Positions 48,251-56,700 of a DNA stretch of 64,000 nt are shown here, one piece after another. The translations under genes were made by a program, and so were the position numbers. A model generated the notes under the pieces. It was not told the DNA's origin and did not search any database. It saw nothing but the letters and a program-made list of their open reading frames with translations. Each line of letters begins with the position of its first letter. The stretch's first letter is position 1. Source of the DNA: Atopobium minutum (GTDB taxonomy: Bacteria; Actinomycetota; Coriobacteriia; Coriobacteriales; Atopobiaceae); the NCBI GenBank assembly GCA_900105895.1, contig FNSH01000001.1, positions 992,001 to 1,056,000 on the forward strand, read 5' to 3'.

Positions 48251-49009
48251 ATGCCAAGCTCTTCGTATGGTTCAAAAAATAATAAGACCGCCTCTAAGCC
48301 TGCTTTGCATTTGCAACTAGCCAGTGCTCTTCGCGAGAAAATCTATAAGCGTGAGTGGGTCCCGGGGCAGCGCATTCCTTCAGAGAATACCCTGGTAAAA
48401 CGCTATGGTATCTCACGCGGCACCGTGCGCAAAGCATTGAGCGCCTTGATAGAAGAGGGTTTGCTCAAGTCTATTCACGGAAGTGGCACCTTTGTAGAGG
48501 ACCATGCTATCTCTCATCCCGCGGGTGAGAGGCCAATTTCATTTGCACAGTCGCTCAGCCAACAGGGCAAGCAGTTTGTTACCGTTGTCCAGGACAAACA
48601 GTTGCTCAATGCCACACTTCAAGTAGCTACTCAGTTACATATTCCAGTTGACAGTCCCGTTATGTTTATACGTCGCATACGCTTGGTGGCAGATGAACCC
48701 ATCATGTGCCAAGAAGGATTTTATCCACTGAAAGAATGCCCCGGTCTTGATACGGTTGATTTTACGAGTGAATCAGCCTTTGATGCGGTGCAGGAGTGTT
48801 CTGGCAGAAACGTTAAGACGTCTCACATGCGCTATGTGGCTCGTGTGGCCGGGGATGAGCACGGTAGCTATCTGGGGGTAGATGCAACAGCGCCCGTTTT
48901 ACTCTTGGAACAAACCATTTTGCTTGATGATGATACACCCGTGGAGTGGAGCTATACCTGGTTTAAGGCTGGGCAGGAGATAGTGGGAATAGCCACTCAG
49001 GAGCGTTAA
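48251..49009 (+). CDS. GntR/UTRA-family transcriptional regulator
   Basis: A 252-residue regulator. The winged helix covers residues 18-85 (PALHLQLASALREKIYKREWVPGQRIPSENTLVKRYGISRGTVRKALSALIEEGLLKSIHGSGTFV), followed by a complete UTRA ligand-binding domain ending EWSYTWFKAGQEIVGIA. It is probably the local regulator of the following sugar operon, responding to a sugar phosphate. It lies 75 bases after tRNA-Leu. Confidence 0.92.
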   Translation: MPSSSYGSKNNKTASKPALHLQLASALREKIYKREWVPGQRIPSENTLVKRYGISRGTVRKALSALIEEGLLKSIHGSGTFVEDHAISHPAGERPISFAQSLSQQGKQFVTVVQDKQLLNATLQVATQLHIPVDSPVMFIRRIRLVADEPIMCQEGFYPLKECPGLDTVDFTSESAFDAVQECSGRNVKTSHMRYVARVAGDEHGSYLGVDATAPVLLLEQTILLDDDTPVEWSYTWFKAGQEIVGIATQER

Positions 49010-49149
49010 TCAACCTAATAACCAATACAATGACAAATTCTTCTTGCACTATTCACGTTTTGTGCATAAACTTGTTCATGAAAGTATATACAAGTTAGTG
49101 ACCTGTAACCGTGACCGTGTACCCATACGCTTTTGCAAGGGAGTGCCAA

Positions 49150-49857
49150 ATGGAAAAAGCAGTTCTGCAACGTCCGTTCTTTGTAGTAAATCCTAAGTCC
49201 TACTTGTACGGAGAAGAGATCCGCAAGCTTGCAAAAAAGACTGACGAGTTGTGTGAGCGTTATGGCTTTCAGTCTTTGTTTACGGCTCAGCTTATTGACC
49301 TGCCTTGGATTATTGAGCAGTGTCCTCACCTGATCCCTTGCGCACAGACCATGGAGTCTTTAAAGCCTGGTCGTGGTATGGGTCACGTTTTGCCAGAAGC
49401 CTTGGCTGCCGCAGGAGTTAAGGCATGCTTCCTTAACCATGCAGAAAATCCCCTGACCCTTCATGAGCTGGCAGCAACTATTGCCCGTGCCAATGAAGTA
49501 GGTATTCTCACCTGTGTCTGCGCAGACTCTGTAGAGGAGGCACGTGCTATTGCACAGCTCCATCCCGACATTATGACTTGCGAGCTTACCAGTCTTATTG
49601 GCACGGGTCAGATTGCGGATGAGGACTATATGCGCAGCTCTACCCAGGCGGTAAAGGAAATTTCCCCTCATACGATGGTGCTGCAGGCCGCAGGTATTTC
49701 TACGGGTCAAGATGTATACGACGCCATCATGTATGGTGGCGACGCTACGGGCGGCACTTCTGGCATTGTTGCAGCAGAGGACCCCTTTGCAACACTGGAA
49801 GAAATGTTTGCAGCTTTGGATCGTGCGCGCACTGATCTTGCAAAGGAGAACAACTAA
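49150..49857 (+). CDS. Triose-phosphate-isomerase-like protein (archaeal-type)
   Basis: A 235-residue TIM-barrel protein. TIM residues are recognisable: Asn-Lys in VVNPKSYLYG, catalytic His in LNHAENPL, catalytic Glu in CELTSLIGTG and a phosphate loop near GGDATGGTSG. Its short length and motifs resemble archaeal TIM rather than the bacterial 250-residue form. TIM paralogues in sugar operons can act on other substrates, such as the erythrulose-phosphate isomerases, so the substrate is open. The start ATG 49150 has AAGGGAG upstream. It overlaps the next gene by one base. Confidence 0.8.
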   Translation: MEKAVLQRPFFVVNPKSYLYGEEIRKLAKKTDELCERYGFQSLFTAQLIDLPWIIEQCPHLIPCAQTMESLKPGRGMGHVLPEALAAAGVKACFLNHAENPLTLHELAATIARANEVGILTCVCADSVEEARAIAQLHPDIMTCELTSLIGTGQIADEDYMRSSTQAVKEISPHTMVLQAAGISTGQDVYDAIMYGGDATGGTSGIVAAEDPFATLEEMFAALDRARTDLAKENN

Positions 49858-50378
49858 TGAGTGTCTATAAGGGTCTGGTAACGGTAGAGACTGAGTCCGG
49901 CAAGCCTACCTACGTTGACATAACTAAGCAGGTAGATGCCCTGGTTCAAGAGTCTGACATCAAAGAGGGAACCGTTACGGTCATTTCTTGCCACACAACC
50001 TGTGCGCTTTTCTCGGATGAGTTTGATCATGATCGCACGGGTGCAGGCGACCTGTTTTTGCAGGCTGATCTTAACGACGGTCTGCAGAAGATCTTTCCTG
50101 AGCAAAAGGATTGGTCTACCTATCGCTATCCTGGCGAGAAACACTTTGAGGAAGTGGAAAGCTGGCCTTCTGCAGCAAGCTATCTTCCTGATGGAGATCG
50201 TACCATGCTTTGGAACGGGGACGCGCATCTGCGTGCTACGCTATTAGGTGGTTCATGCGTATTTGAAGTGGAGAATGGTGCACTGCAGATGAACGGCCTT
50301 GCTTCCATCTTCTTTGTAGATTACGACCGCACGCGTGAGCGCACCCGCAAGATTCGCGTTATTGTAATGGGCGAATAG
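49857..50378 (+). CDS. YjbQ-family protein (UPF0047)
   Basis: A 173-residue protein of the YjbQ family: YVDITKQVDALV, VTVISCHTTCALFSDEFDHD and GGSCVFEVENGALQMNGLASIFFVDYDRTRERTRKIRV. Some members have secondary thiamine-phosphate synthase activity, but the native role is unclear. It is coupled to the TIM-like gene (TAATG) and precedes PTS genes by 30 bases, an unexpected place for this family and a hint that it works on a sugar-phosphate intermediate. Confidence 0.85.
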   Translation: MSVYKGLVTVETESGKPTYVDITKQVDALVQESDIKEGTVTVISCHTTCALFSDEFDHDRTGAGDLFLQADLNDGLQKIFPEQKDWSTYRYPGEKHFEEVESWPSAASYLPDGDRTMLWNGDAHLRATLLGGSCVFEVENGALQMNGLASIFFVDYDRTRERTRKIRVIVMGE

Positions 50379-50408
50379 GCAAAGTCATCTATTAGAAAGG
50401 TTTGAACA

Positions 50409-50705
50409 ATGGCAGGAAAAATGAAGCATATTTTGCTTTCTTGTGGTTCCGGAATTGTTACTTCTACGATTGCGCGCAAGAAGGTAGAAGCCCTTCTCGA
50501 TGAGCATGGCTATAAAGGTCAATATGAGATTACTCAGGTGCCGCTTGCCTCTGCTCCAGAAAAATCTAGGAATTATGACTTTATCGTTGCGACATCTATC
50601 GCTCCTACCGAACTGCATTGCCCTTACGTTAACGGCGTTCCTTATTTAATGGGTCGCGGTACAGAGGCTACAGATCAACAAATTCTTAAGCTAATGGAAG
50701 AATAA
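50409..50705 (+). CDS. PTS galactitol-type EIIB component
   Basis: A 98-residue EIIB with the phosphocysteine in ILLSCGSGIVTSTIARKKVEALL (Cys12). It matches GatB-type proteins. AGAAAGG lies upstream. It passes phosphate from EIIA (encoded at 54.3 kb in the same operon) to the sugar bound by EIIC. Confidence 0.92.
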   Translation: MAGKMKHILLSCGSGIVTSTIARKKVEALLDEHGYKGQYEITQVPLASAPEKSRNYDFIVATSIAPTELHCPYVNGVPYLMGRGTEATDQQILKLMEE

Positions 50706-50736
50706 GATAATCCCATTGATCTAGGAAGGAAAAGAC

Positions 50737-52131
50737 ATGGAAGTTGTAATTGGGTTCTTCCAATTTATTTCAAAACTTGGCGTCTCTGTAATGATGCCAA
50801 TTGTACTCACGATACTTGGTTGTATCTTGGGTGCAGGATTTGGTAAATCTTTGCGTGCTGGTCTTACTGTTGGCGTAGGTTTCATTGGTTTAAACCTTGT
50901 CATTAACAGCTTGTTGGGAACTACACTTTCTCCTGCAGTACAGGCAATGGTAAGTCGTTTTGGTCTTTCTTTGACTGTGGTCGATGTAGGTTGGCCTGCG
51001 GCAGCAGCAATTGCAATGGGTTCCACCGTTGGTATTATCATTATTCCTTTGGGTCTTGTGATTAACATTGTTATGCTGCTTACCAATACCACTCAAACGG
51101 TTGATGTTGATATTTGGGACTATTGGCACTTTGCTTTTACCGGAGCACTGCTTGCTATTGTTACCAATAACATTGCCTTTGGTATTATCGCTGCAATCCT
51201 AAACATGATCATTATTATGGTGCTCGGCGACTACACGGCTCCTTTGGTAGAGGAATCGTTAGGCATGCCTGGTGTCTCTTTGCCCCATGGTTTTACTACT
51301 GCTTATGCTCCCATTGCTATGGCTTTTAACTGGGTATTCGATAAGATCCCTGGCGTGAAGGATATTAATATCAATACCGATACACTTCAAAAGAAGTTTG
51401 GTGTCTTTGGCGAGCCTATTCTTCTTGGTACGGTAATTGGTATCGTTATTGGTTGCCTTGCTTACTGGAATCCTGCAAATGTTCAAGAGTCTATTATTGC
51501 GGTTCTTTCCCTTGGTGTGTCTCTTGGTGCAGTATTGGTTCTTATTCCAAAGATGGCAGCTCTTCTCATGGAAGGCTTACTGCCTATTTCTGATGCAGCC
51601 TCTAGCTTTGTAGAGTCTCGTTTCCAAAATCGTGGCAAGATCTATATTGGCCTTGACTCTGCTGTTGGTGTTGGACATCCCGTTACATTGGCAATTTCAT
51701 TCGTATTAGTACCTCTTTGCATCTTCTTGGCAGTAGTTTTGCCTGGTAACAAAGTACTTCCTTTTGCTGACTTGGCAGTAATTCCTTGGATGTTCGTACT
51801 TATTACTCCAGTTGTACGCAATAATGGTTTCCGTGGCATTCTTATTGGTGTTATCGTTCTGATCATTGGCCTGTATATTGCTACCGATCTTTCCCCACTT
51901 ATCACTCAAGCTGCTGCAAATGTACAGTTTGATATGGGTGGAGCTGCAGCAATTTCTTCCATTTGTGATGGCGCTAATCCACTTACTTGGCTTATTGTTC
52001 GCATTGGCTCTTTTGCAAACGGTATTGGTCTTGTTGTTGTTGCAGCAGGCGCGCTTGCTCTTGCCGTTTGGAATCGTGCAAGGATTATCAAAGAAGCTGC
52101 TGAGCTTCATGCATCCACTGAGCAGGAATAG
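50737..52131 (+). CDS. PTS galactitol-type EIIC component
   Basis: A 464-residue polytopic permease. It has GatC-family sequence (LGVSVMMPIVLTILGCILGAGFGKSLRAGLTVGVGFIGLNLVI; later GRGK-like region and DGANPLTWLIVRIGSFANGIGL) and about ten hydrophobic helices. GAAGGAA precedes its start. A hairpin terminator follows it, so downstream genes may be expressed at a lower level. Confidence 0.93.
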   Translation: MEVVIGFFQFISKLGVSVMMPIVLTILGCILGAGFGKSLRAGLTVGVGFIGLNLVINSLLGTTLSPAVQAMVSRFGLSLTVVDVGWPAAAAIAMGSTVGIIIIPLGLVINIVMLLTNTTQTVDVDIWDYWHFAFTGALLAIVTNNIAFGIIAAILNMIIIMVLGDYTAPLVEESLGMPGVSLPHGFTTAYAPIAMAFNWVFDKIPGVKDININTDTLQKKFGVFGEPILLGTVIGIVIGCLAYWNPANVQESIIAVLSLGVSLGAVLVLIPKMAALLMEGLLPISDAASSFVESRFQNRGKIYIGLDSAVGVGHPVTLAISFVLVPLCIFLAVVLPGNKVLPFADLAVIPWMFVLITPVVRNNGFRGILIGVIVLIIGLYIATDLSPLITQAAANVQFDMGGAAAISSICDGANPLTWLIVRIGSFANGIGLVVVAAGALALAVWNRARIIKEAAELHASTEQE

Positions 52132-52168
52132 CTCTGAAATATTGGAGCTATTCGTAACAGTGTTGTAA

Positions 52169-52207
52169 AAATCGGAGCTCATCATTCATTGAGGGGCTCC
52201 GATTTTA
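52169..52207 (+). terminator. Intra-operon terminator/attenuator after EIIC
   Basis: AAATCGGAGC pairs with GCTCCGATTT over a 17-base loop, then TTATTA. It lies 13 bases before the next start in the same operon. Confidence 0.7.
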
Positions 52208-52219
52208 TTAGGAGGAACA

Positions 52220-52723
52220 TTGGAAAAGAAGTATACATATGAGGCACCGTTCTACTTTATTGAAGTCGTGCTAGTAGGAGTAGTGTGCATCGCAGTAATG
52301 ATTATCTGCCTTGCTTTAGCACTCTTTTATCCAATACTTCCTCCAGGACTATTGGTTTTTATTGCTATCATCGCTTTTTACCAAGTTTGGAATACCTTTA
52401 TTTCACTTTCTAATCCTGAGATCGTTACTCTGAGCGATTCAGAAATATCTTTTGCTGGCTTCAATAGAGTACACAGCTATAAGATCGATGAGCTTTCTAC
52501 CTTTTTAGTTCGTCCATTTCCGAGTTCTGGAAAAACGTATATTCGTGTGAACAATCACACTATTTTTAAAGGTAGATATTGGGTTCCGACAAAGGTATTT
52601 TCTGATGGCAAAGAGCTTTTTGCTCAGATAAATGAACTGGATTATAAGATAAATCCAGACTCATTAAAGTCCCGTGCTCGTCGCGTAAATTCGGAATATA
52701 TCAAGAATAAAAAAAGGAAGTAG
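52220..52723 (+). CDS. Hypothetical membrane protein in the galactitol-type PTS operon
   Basis: A 167-residue protein starting at TTG 52220, directly after AGGAGGAACA. Two hydrophobic helices (about residues 12-35 and 40-60) are followed by a beta-rich soluble part resembling a PH-like domain (EIVTLSDSEISFAGFNRVHSYKIDELSTFLVRPF) and a basic C-terminus. I do not recognise a defined family. It ends 4 bases before the aldolase gene, so it is clearly within the operon. Confidence 0.7.
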   Translation: MEKKYTYEAPFYFIEVVLVGVVCIAVMIICLALALFYPILPPGLLVFIAIIAFYQVWNTFISLSNPEIVTLSDSEISFAGFNRVHSYKIDELSTFLVRPFPSSGKTYIRVNNHTIFKGRYWVPTKVFSDGKELFAQINELDYKINPDSLKSRARRVNSEYIKNKKRK

Positions 52724-52727
52724 CAAA

Positions 52728-53399
52728 ATGTTTGAAAAGGAAAAACAAGAAATCCTAGATGCTGCCCTTAAGCTAGATCGGTATGGTCTTGTCGCGCTTT
52801 CTGGCGGTAATGTAAGTGCCCGCATGTCCAATGGCCTTGTTTTAGTTACCCCCTCTGGCATGATTTATGACGATATGACCTTTGAAGATGTTCTTGTTGT
52901 AGACATAGACGGCAATATTGTTGAGGGCACCCGTAAAGCTTCTGTCGATACGGAAGCACTTCTTTACATTTATAAAAAGATGCCTCAGGTTAACGCAGTA
53001 ATTCACACGCATCAGCCCTATGCAACGGGATTAGGCCTTGTTATGGATGAGATTCCCTGCAATCTGTCTACGATGGCAAATGCTGTAGAGGGAACTTGTC
53101 ATGTAGCCCAGTATGGTGATCCAGGAAGTCTTTCCATGGGTGTTGAAGCAGTAAAGGCAATTGGAGATAGGCTTGCCGTTGTGCTCAAACACCATGGGGT
53201 TATTGCCGTCGGTAGAGATCTGCGTCAAGCACTCTTTTCATGCGTGTATCTAGAGGAGGCTGCAAAAACCGTTTCTGTTGCACTTTCAACTGGTCTCCCT
53301 ATGGCTGAAATGACTCAAGAGCAAATTGATGAAGCGGTTGCTGTGTTCCATAGGTACGGACAGCACACCTTAAACGAGCAGGATGCCCATAAGAAATAG
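52728..53399 (+). CDS. Class II aldolase/adducin-family protein (FucA/AraD-like)
   Basis: A 223-residue zinc enzyme: LSGGNVSAR (phosphate site), VDTEALLYIYKKMP, zinc ligands in VIHTHQPYATGLG and VLKHHGVIAVGRD. The family includes fuculose-1-P aldolase, ribulose-5-P 4-epimerase and decarboxylases. Length fits FucA. In this operon it would cleave or epimerise the imported sugar phosphate; which one cannot be decided from sequence. Confidence 0.88.
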   Translation: MFEKEKQEILDAALKLDRYGLVALSGGNVSARMSNGLVLVTPSGMIYDDMTFEDVLVVDIDGNIVEGTRKASVDTEALLYIYKKMPQVNAVIHTHQPYATGLGLVMDEIPCNLSTMANAVEGTCHVAQYGDPGSLSMGVEAVKAIGDRLAVVLKHHGVIAVGRDLRQALFSCVYLEEAAKTVSVALSTGLPMAEMTQEQIDEAVAVFHRYGQHTLNEQDAHKK

Positions 53400-53428
53400 T
53401 CCCCAACCTTTTGCATAAAGGAGAAATA

Positions 53429-54316
53429 ATGCTGGTAAATCTTCGTGACATTTGTGCCATTGCCGAACAAAACAACATGGCAATCGCCTCTTTTAACACG
53501 CCAAGCCTTGAGGCAGTTCGCGCTGCCATTGATGCTGCCGAGAAAACCGGGTATCCCGTTATTCTGTCCCATGCACAAGGCCATGAACCTTTTGCTCCTC
53601 TTGATGCTATCGGGCCTGCTATGGTTGCGCTTGCAGAGCGTTCCAGTGCCCTTATCTGCGTACATTTGGATCATTGCGAGCAGCTTTCGTATATGCGCCG
53701 TGCTTTGGAAATGGGCTTTACGGGCGCTATGTTTGATGGTTCATATACTCCATATGAAGAAAATGTTGCCAACTCGCAGCGCGCAGCGGAAATGTGCGCT
53801 TCCTTTGATGCGGGTTTGGAATGTGAGCTAGGATCCATGGGTTCTCGTGAGGCTGGCTCTCGTGATGAGGGAGGTACTGCAGAGGAATCCGGTGCGGTAT
53901 ATACCAACCCAGCACAAGCAGAAGCGTTTATCAACAGCACAGGTTTGGATATTTTGGCATGCTCGTTTGGTACCGTTCACGGAATTTATAAGGGTGAGCC
54001 TCATCTTAATTTTGATGTACTTACAGATATTCGTAAGCGCGTGCGTACACCCTTGGTTATGCATGGTGGCTCAGGGGTGTCCAATGAGGATTACCATAAG
54101 GCTATTGATGCAGGTATTCGTAAGATCAACTACTACACCTATGGCGTAAAATTTGCAGCTGAAGCTGTTCGTTCACTGGTTGCAGAGCGTACGTCTCACA
54201 ATAGTGACGCCATTGTCTATTGGCATGATATGACCACGGTAGCCTATGAGCGCCTTGTGGATGACTTTACCGATGTAGTAAACGTTTTTGCTAATGGTGC
54301 ACAACCCCTTGCCTAA
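53429..54316 (+). CDS. Class II ketose-bisphosphate aldolase (GatY/KbaY/Fba-like)
   Basis: A 295-residue zinc aldolase. Zinc ligands appear in VHLDHCEQ, LECELGSMG, GTVHGIYKGEP and VMHGGSGV, and the DHAP site in GIRKINYYTYG. Start ATG 53429 has AAAGGAG; the longer frame begins inside that ribosome site. It may cleave tagatose- or fructose-1,6-bisphosphate, or a ketose-1-phosphate. It ends 10 bases before the EIIA gene. Confidence 0.9.
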   Translation: MLVNLRDICAIAEQNNMAIASFNTPSLEAVRAAIDAAEKTGYPVILSHAQGHEPFAPLDAIGPAMVALAERSSALICVHLDHCEQLSYMRRALEMGFTGAMFDGSYTPYEENVANSQRAAEMCASFDAGLECELGSMGSREAGSRDEGGTAEESGAVYTNPAQAEAFINSTGLDILACSFGTVHGIYKGEPHLNFDVLTDIRKRVRTPLVMHGGSGVSNEDYHKAIDAGIRKINYYTYGVKFAAEAVRSLVAERTSHNSDAIVYWHDMTTVAYERLVDDFTDVVNVFANGAQPLA

Positions 54317-54326
54317 GGAGGCATGT

Positions 54327-54803
54327 ATGAGTTCTATTGACACATCACTTTATACCCCTGAACTGGTCTTTTTTGATTTTGAGGCTACTGATTACGTAGA
54401 TTTCTTCCAAAAGTTTTCTCAGATTATGATGGAGAAGGGCTATGTAAAGGACAGCTGGTGTGCTGCCATTACAGAGCGCGAGCGCACCTATGCTACGGGC
54501 CTGCTATTTGAAAACCTCCCCGTAGCAATTCCCCATGTAGATCCTCAGCACATCATTAAGCCTTACATTGCAATCATCAAGCCCAAGACCTCTATTAGTT
54601 TTGAGCCAATGGCCGGCATGGTAGATCATCCCATTGATACAAAGCTCATTGTTAATTTGGGACTTCTCAAACACGCAGAAGGCCAGGTAGAAGTGCTGCA
54701 GGCCATGATGGGCATGTTTATGGATGATAACGCGGTGGCGGACATTCTGTCTCAAACGACTGCTGAAGGAATGGTTGATTGCTTTAAACGACACGCCAAT
54801 TAG
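54327..54803 (+). CDS. PTS galactitol/fructose-type EIIA component
   Basis: A 158-residue EIIA with the phospho-His in FENLPVAIPHVDPQHI (His70), typical of the EIIA-2 (Ntr/GatA) domain. AAGGAGG precedes ATG 54327. It completes the EIIA/EIIB/EIIC set of the operon and is its last PTS gene. deoC follows after 51 bases. Confidence 0.9.
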   Translation: MSSIDTSLYTPELVFFDFEATDYVDFFQKFSQIMMEKGYVKDSWCAAITERERTYATGLLFENLPVAIPHVDPQHIIKPYIAIIKPKTSISFEPMAGMVDHPIDTKLIVNLGLLKHAEGQVEVLQAMMGMFMDDNAVADILSQTTAEGMVDCFKRHAN

Positions 54804-54854
54804 TGATACGCTGTTATATTCATACACTAAACAAAGCGTTGAAAAGGAGCACTC

Positions 54855-55496
54855 ATGGAACTTACTTCCTACATCGATCACACCAATCTTAAGCAAAATG
54901 CTACCGAGGCAGACCTTGCCAAGTTGTGTGATGAGGCAATGAAGTATCACTTTGCTACGGTTTCCATCAACACCTGTTGGACCGCTTTTGCGGCTAAGCG
55001 CCTTGAGGGCTCCGGTGTAGGCGTTACCAGCTGTATTGGTTTTCCGCTCGGTGCTGCCAATACTGCCGGCAAAGTTGCCGAGGTTAAGCAGGCAGTAGCA
55101 GATGGTACCGCCGAGATTGATATGGTTATTAACGTAGGTAAGCTCATTGACGGTGATGATGAGTATGTTATCAACGACATTAAGTCTGTTGTAGAGGCTG
55201 CTGATGGTCACCCCGTAAAGGTCATCCTTGAGTGCTGCCTGCTTACAGATGAGCAGAAGGTTCGTGCTTGTGAGGACTGCGTTGCTGCAGGTGCTGCCTT
55301 TGTAAAGACCTCTACCGGCTTTAGCACGGGTGGTGCAACTCTGGCTGATGTTGCATTGATGCGTAAAACTGTTGGCGATAAGTGCAAGGTCAAGGCTGCT
55401 GGTGGTATCCACAACCGTGCAGAGGCAGAGGCTATGATTGAGGCTGGTGCTGATCGTTTGGGTGTAAGCGCCTCCATTGCCATTGTGGAGGGTTAG
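54855..55496 (+). CDS. deoC: Deoxyribose-phosphate aldolase
   Basis: A 213-residue class I aldolase splitting deoxyribose-5-phosphate into acetaldehyde and glyceraldehyde-3-phosphate. The Schiff-base Lys151 lies in FVKTSTGF and Lys180 in KVKAAGGI, with LTSYIDHTNLK at the N-terminus. AAAGGAG precedes the start. It closes the + strand run and works with deoB and deoD further right in deoxynucleoside breakdown. Confidence 0.96.
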   Translation: MELTSYIDHTNLKQNATEADLAKLCDEAMKYHFATVSINTCWTAFAAKRLEGSGVGVTSCIGFPLGAANTAGKVAEVKQAVADGTAEIDMVINVGKLIDGDDEYVINDIKSVVEAADGHPVKVILECCLLTDEQKVRACEDCVAAGAAFVKTSTGFSTGGATLADVALMRKTVGDKCKVKAAGGIHNRAEAEAMIEAGADRLGVSASIAIVEG

Positions 55497-55581
55497 GCTG
55501 CACAAGAGCCGTATCACGCAAAAGCTGCACTACGCAAAGTCAGCCTACATCAAGGCCAAACAACACACCAAGCACTACAAC

Positions 55582-55613
55582 AAGACCCGTGCAGTTTAGC
55601 TGCACGGGTCTTA
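55582..55613. terminator. Terminator between deoC and psuG
   Basis: A perfect 13-bp stem (AAGACCCGTGCAG and its complement) with a TTTAG loop lies in the convergent spacer. It can serve deoC and possibly psuG. Confidence 0.85.
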
Positions 55614-55686
55614 CTCTAGCTATATTTACAGTACCTAGAAAGGCACGGGGTTGACCTCCGTATGCCCACTGTATTACGCGTGCTGC

Positions 55687-56622
55687 CTACGCGTGTTGCT
55701 CGCTTAGCTGAGAAGCAACCTGAGCACCCAAGGCAACGTTATTAAATACCAACTGAATGTTGGCCTCCAGGCTGGCACCGCCCGTGAGCTTTTGGATCTT
55801 ATCAAGCAAGAAAGGTGTAATCTTCTTGCCGGCAATGCCCTTCTCGTCCATCTCTACAAGAGCTGCTTCTATGGTTGCGTTAATGGAATCCGCATCCATG
55901 GAGTACTGCTCAGGGATGGGGTTGGTAACCAACATGCCGCCGCCCAGGCCCAGTTCAGACTTGGTGTGGAAAATGCGCGCCAACTCAGCAGGGGTGTCTA
56001 CGCGGTAGTCTACGCTAAAGCCACTGCTGCGGGTATAGAAAGCGGGCAGTTCGTCAGTTTGGTATCCAAAGACTGTGACGCCCTTGGTCTCAAGGTACTC
56101 ACGGGTAAGGCCAAGGTCCAAAATTGATTTAGCGCCTGCACAGATAACCATAACAGGAGTCTGTGCCAGCTCTTCAAGGTCAGCAGAGATGTCCATGGTG
56201 GTTTCTGCGCCGCGATGTACGCCGCCAATGCCACCGGTTGCAAACACAGAAATACCAGCCAGATTGGCAACAATCATGGTTGCAGCAACGGTAGTTGCGC
56301 CGTCTGCACCTCGCTCAACCAAAACAGGGATATCACGACGGCTTGCCTTGGTAACCTCAAGGCCTTTCTTACCCAAGTAATCTATCTCATCTGCAGAAAG
56401 GCCGGCACGCAGCTTGCCTTCGATAATGGCAATGGTTGCGGGCACTGCGCCATTATCGCGAATAATCTGTTCTACCTGCAGGGCGGTTTCTACATTTTTG
56501 GGATAGGGCATACCGTGAGAAATGATGGTGGACTCCAGAGCAACTACAGGCTTGTTATTGTCCAGGGCATCTTGTACTTCGGGGGATACGACCAAATGCT
56601 TCTTTAAAGATTCTGCGTTCAT
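55687..56622 (-). CDS. psuG: Pseudouridine-5'-phosphate glycosidase
   Basis: A 311-residue enzyme cleaving pseudouridine-5'-phosphate to uracil and ribose-5-phosphate. Signatures include VVALESTIISHGMPYPKNVETA, GADGATTVAATMIVANLAGISVFATGGIGGVHRGAETTMDISADL and LGGGMLVTNPIPEQYSM. I start it at 56622, where AAAGGAAC lies upstream. It follows psuK on the - strand by about 78 bases. Confidence 0.95.
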   Translation of the reverse strand: MNAESLKKHLVVSPEVQDALDNNKPVVALESTIISHGMPYPKNVETALQVEQIIRDNGAVPATIAIIEGKLRAGLSADEIDYLGKKGLEVTKASRRDIPVLVERGADGATTVAATMIVANLAGISVFATGGIGGVHRGAETTMDISADLEELAQTPVMVICAGAKSILDLGLTREYLETKGVTVFGYQTDELPAFYTRSSGFSVDYRVDTPAELARIFHTKSELGLGGGMLVTNPIPEQYSMDADSINATIEAALVEMDEKGIAGKKITPFLLDKIQKLTGGASLEANIQLVFNNVALGAQVASQLSEQHA

Positions 56623-56700
56623 AACCAGTTCCTTTCCATGGGCCCCATGATGAGGCATCGTTTGCGAGGATATAAAACAAGAGGATGCAAACCGTTGGTG

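Noticed and set aside
54504..55517. 337-codon open frame on the - strand
   Set aside because: Antisense shadow of the EIIA and deoC genes, both of which have full family motifs.
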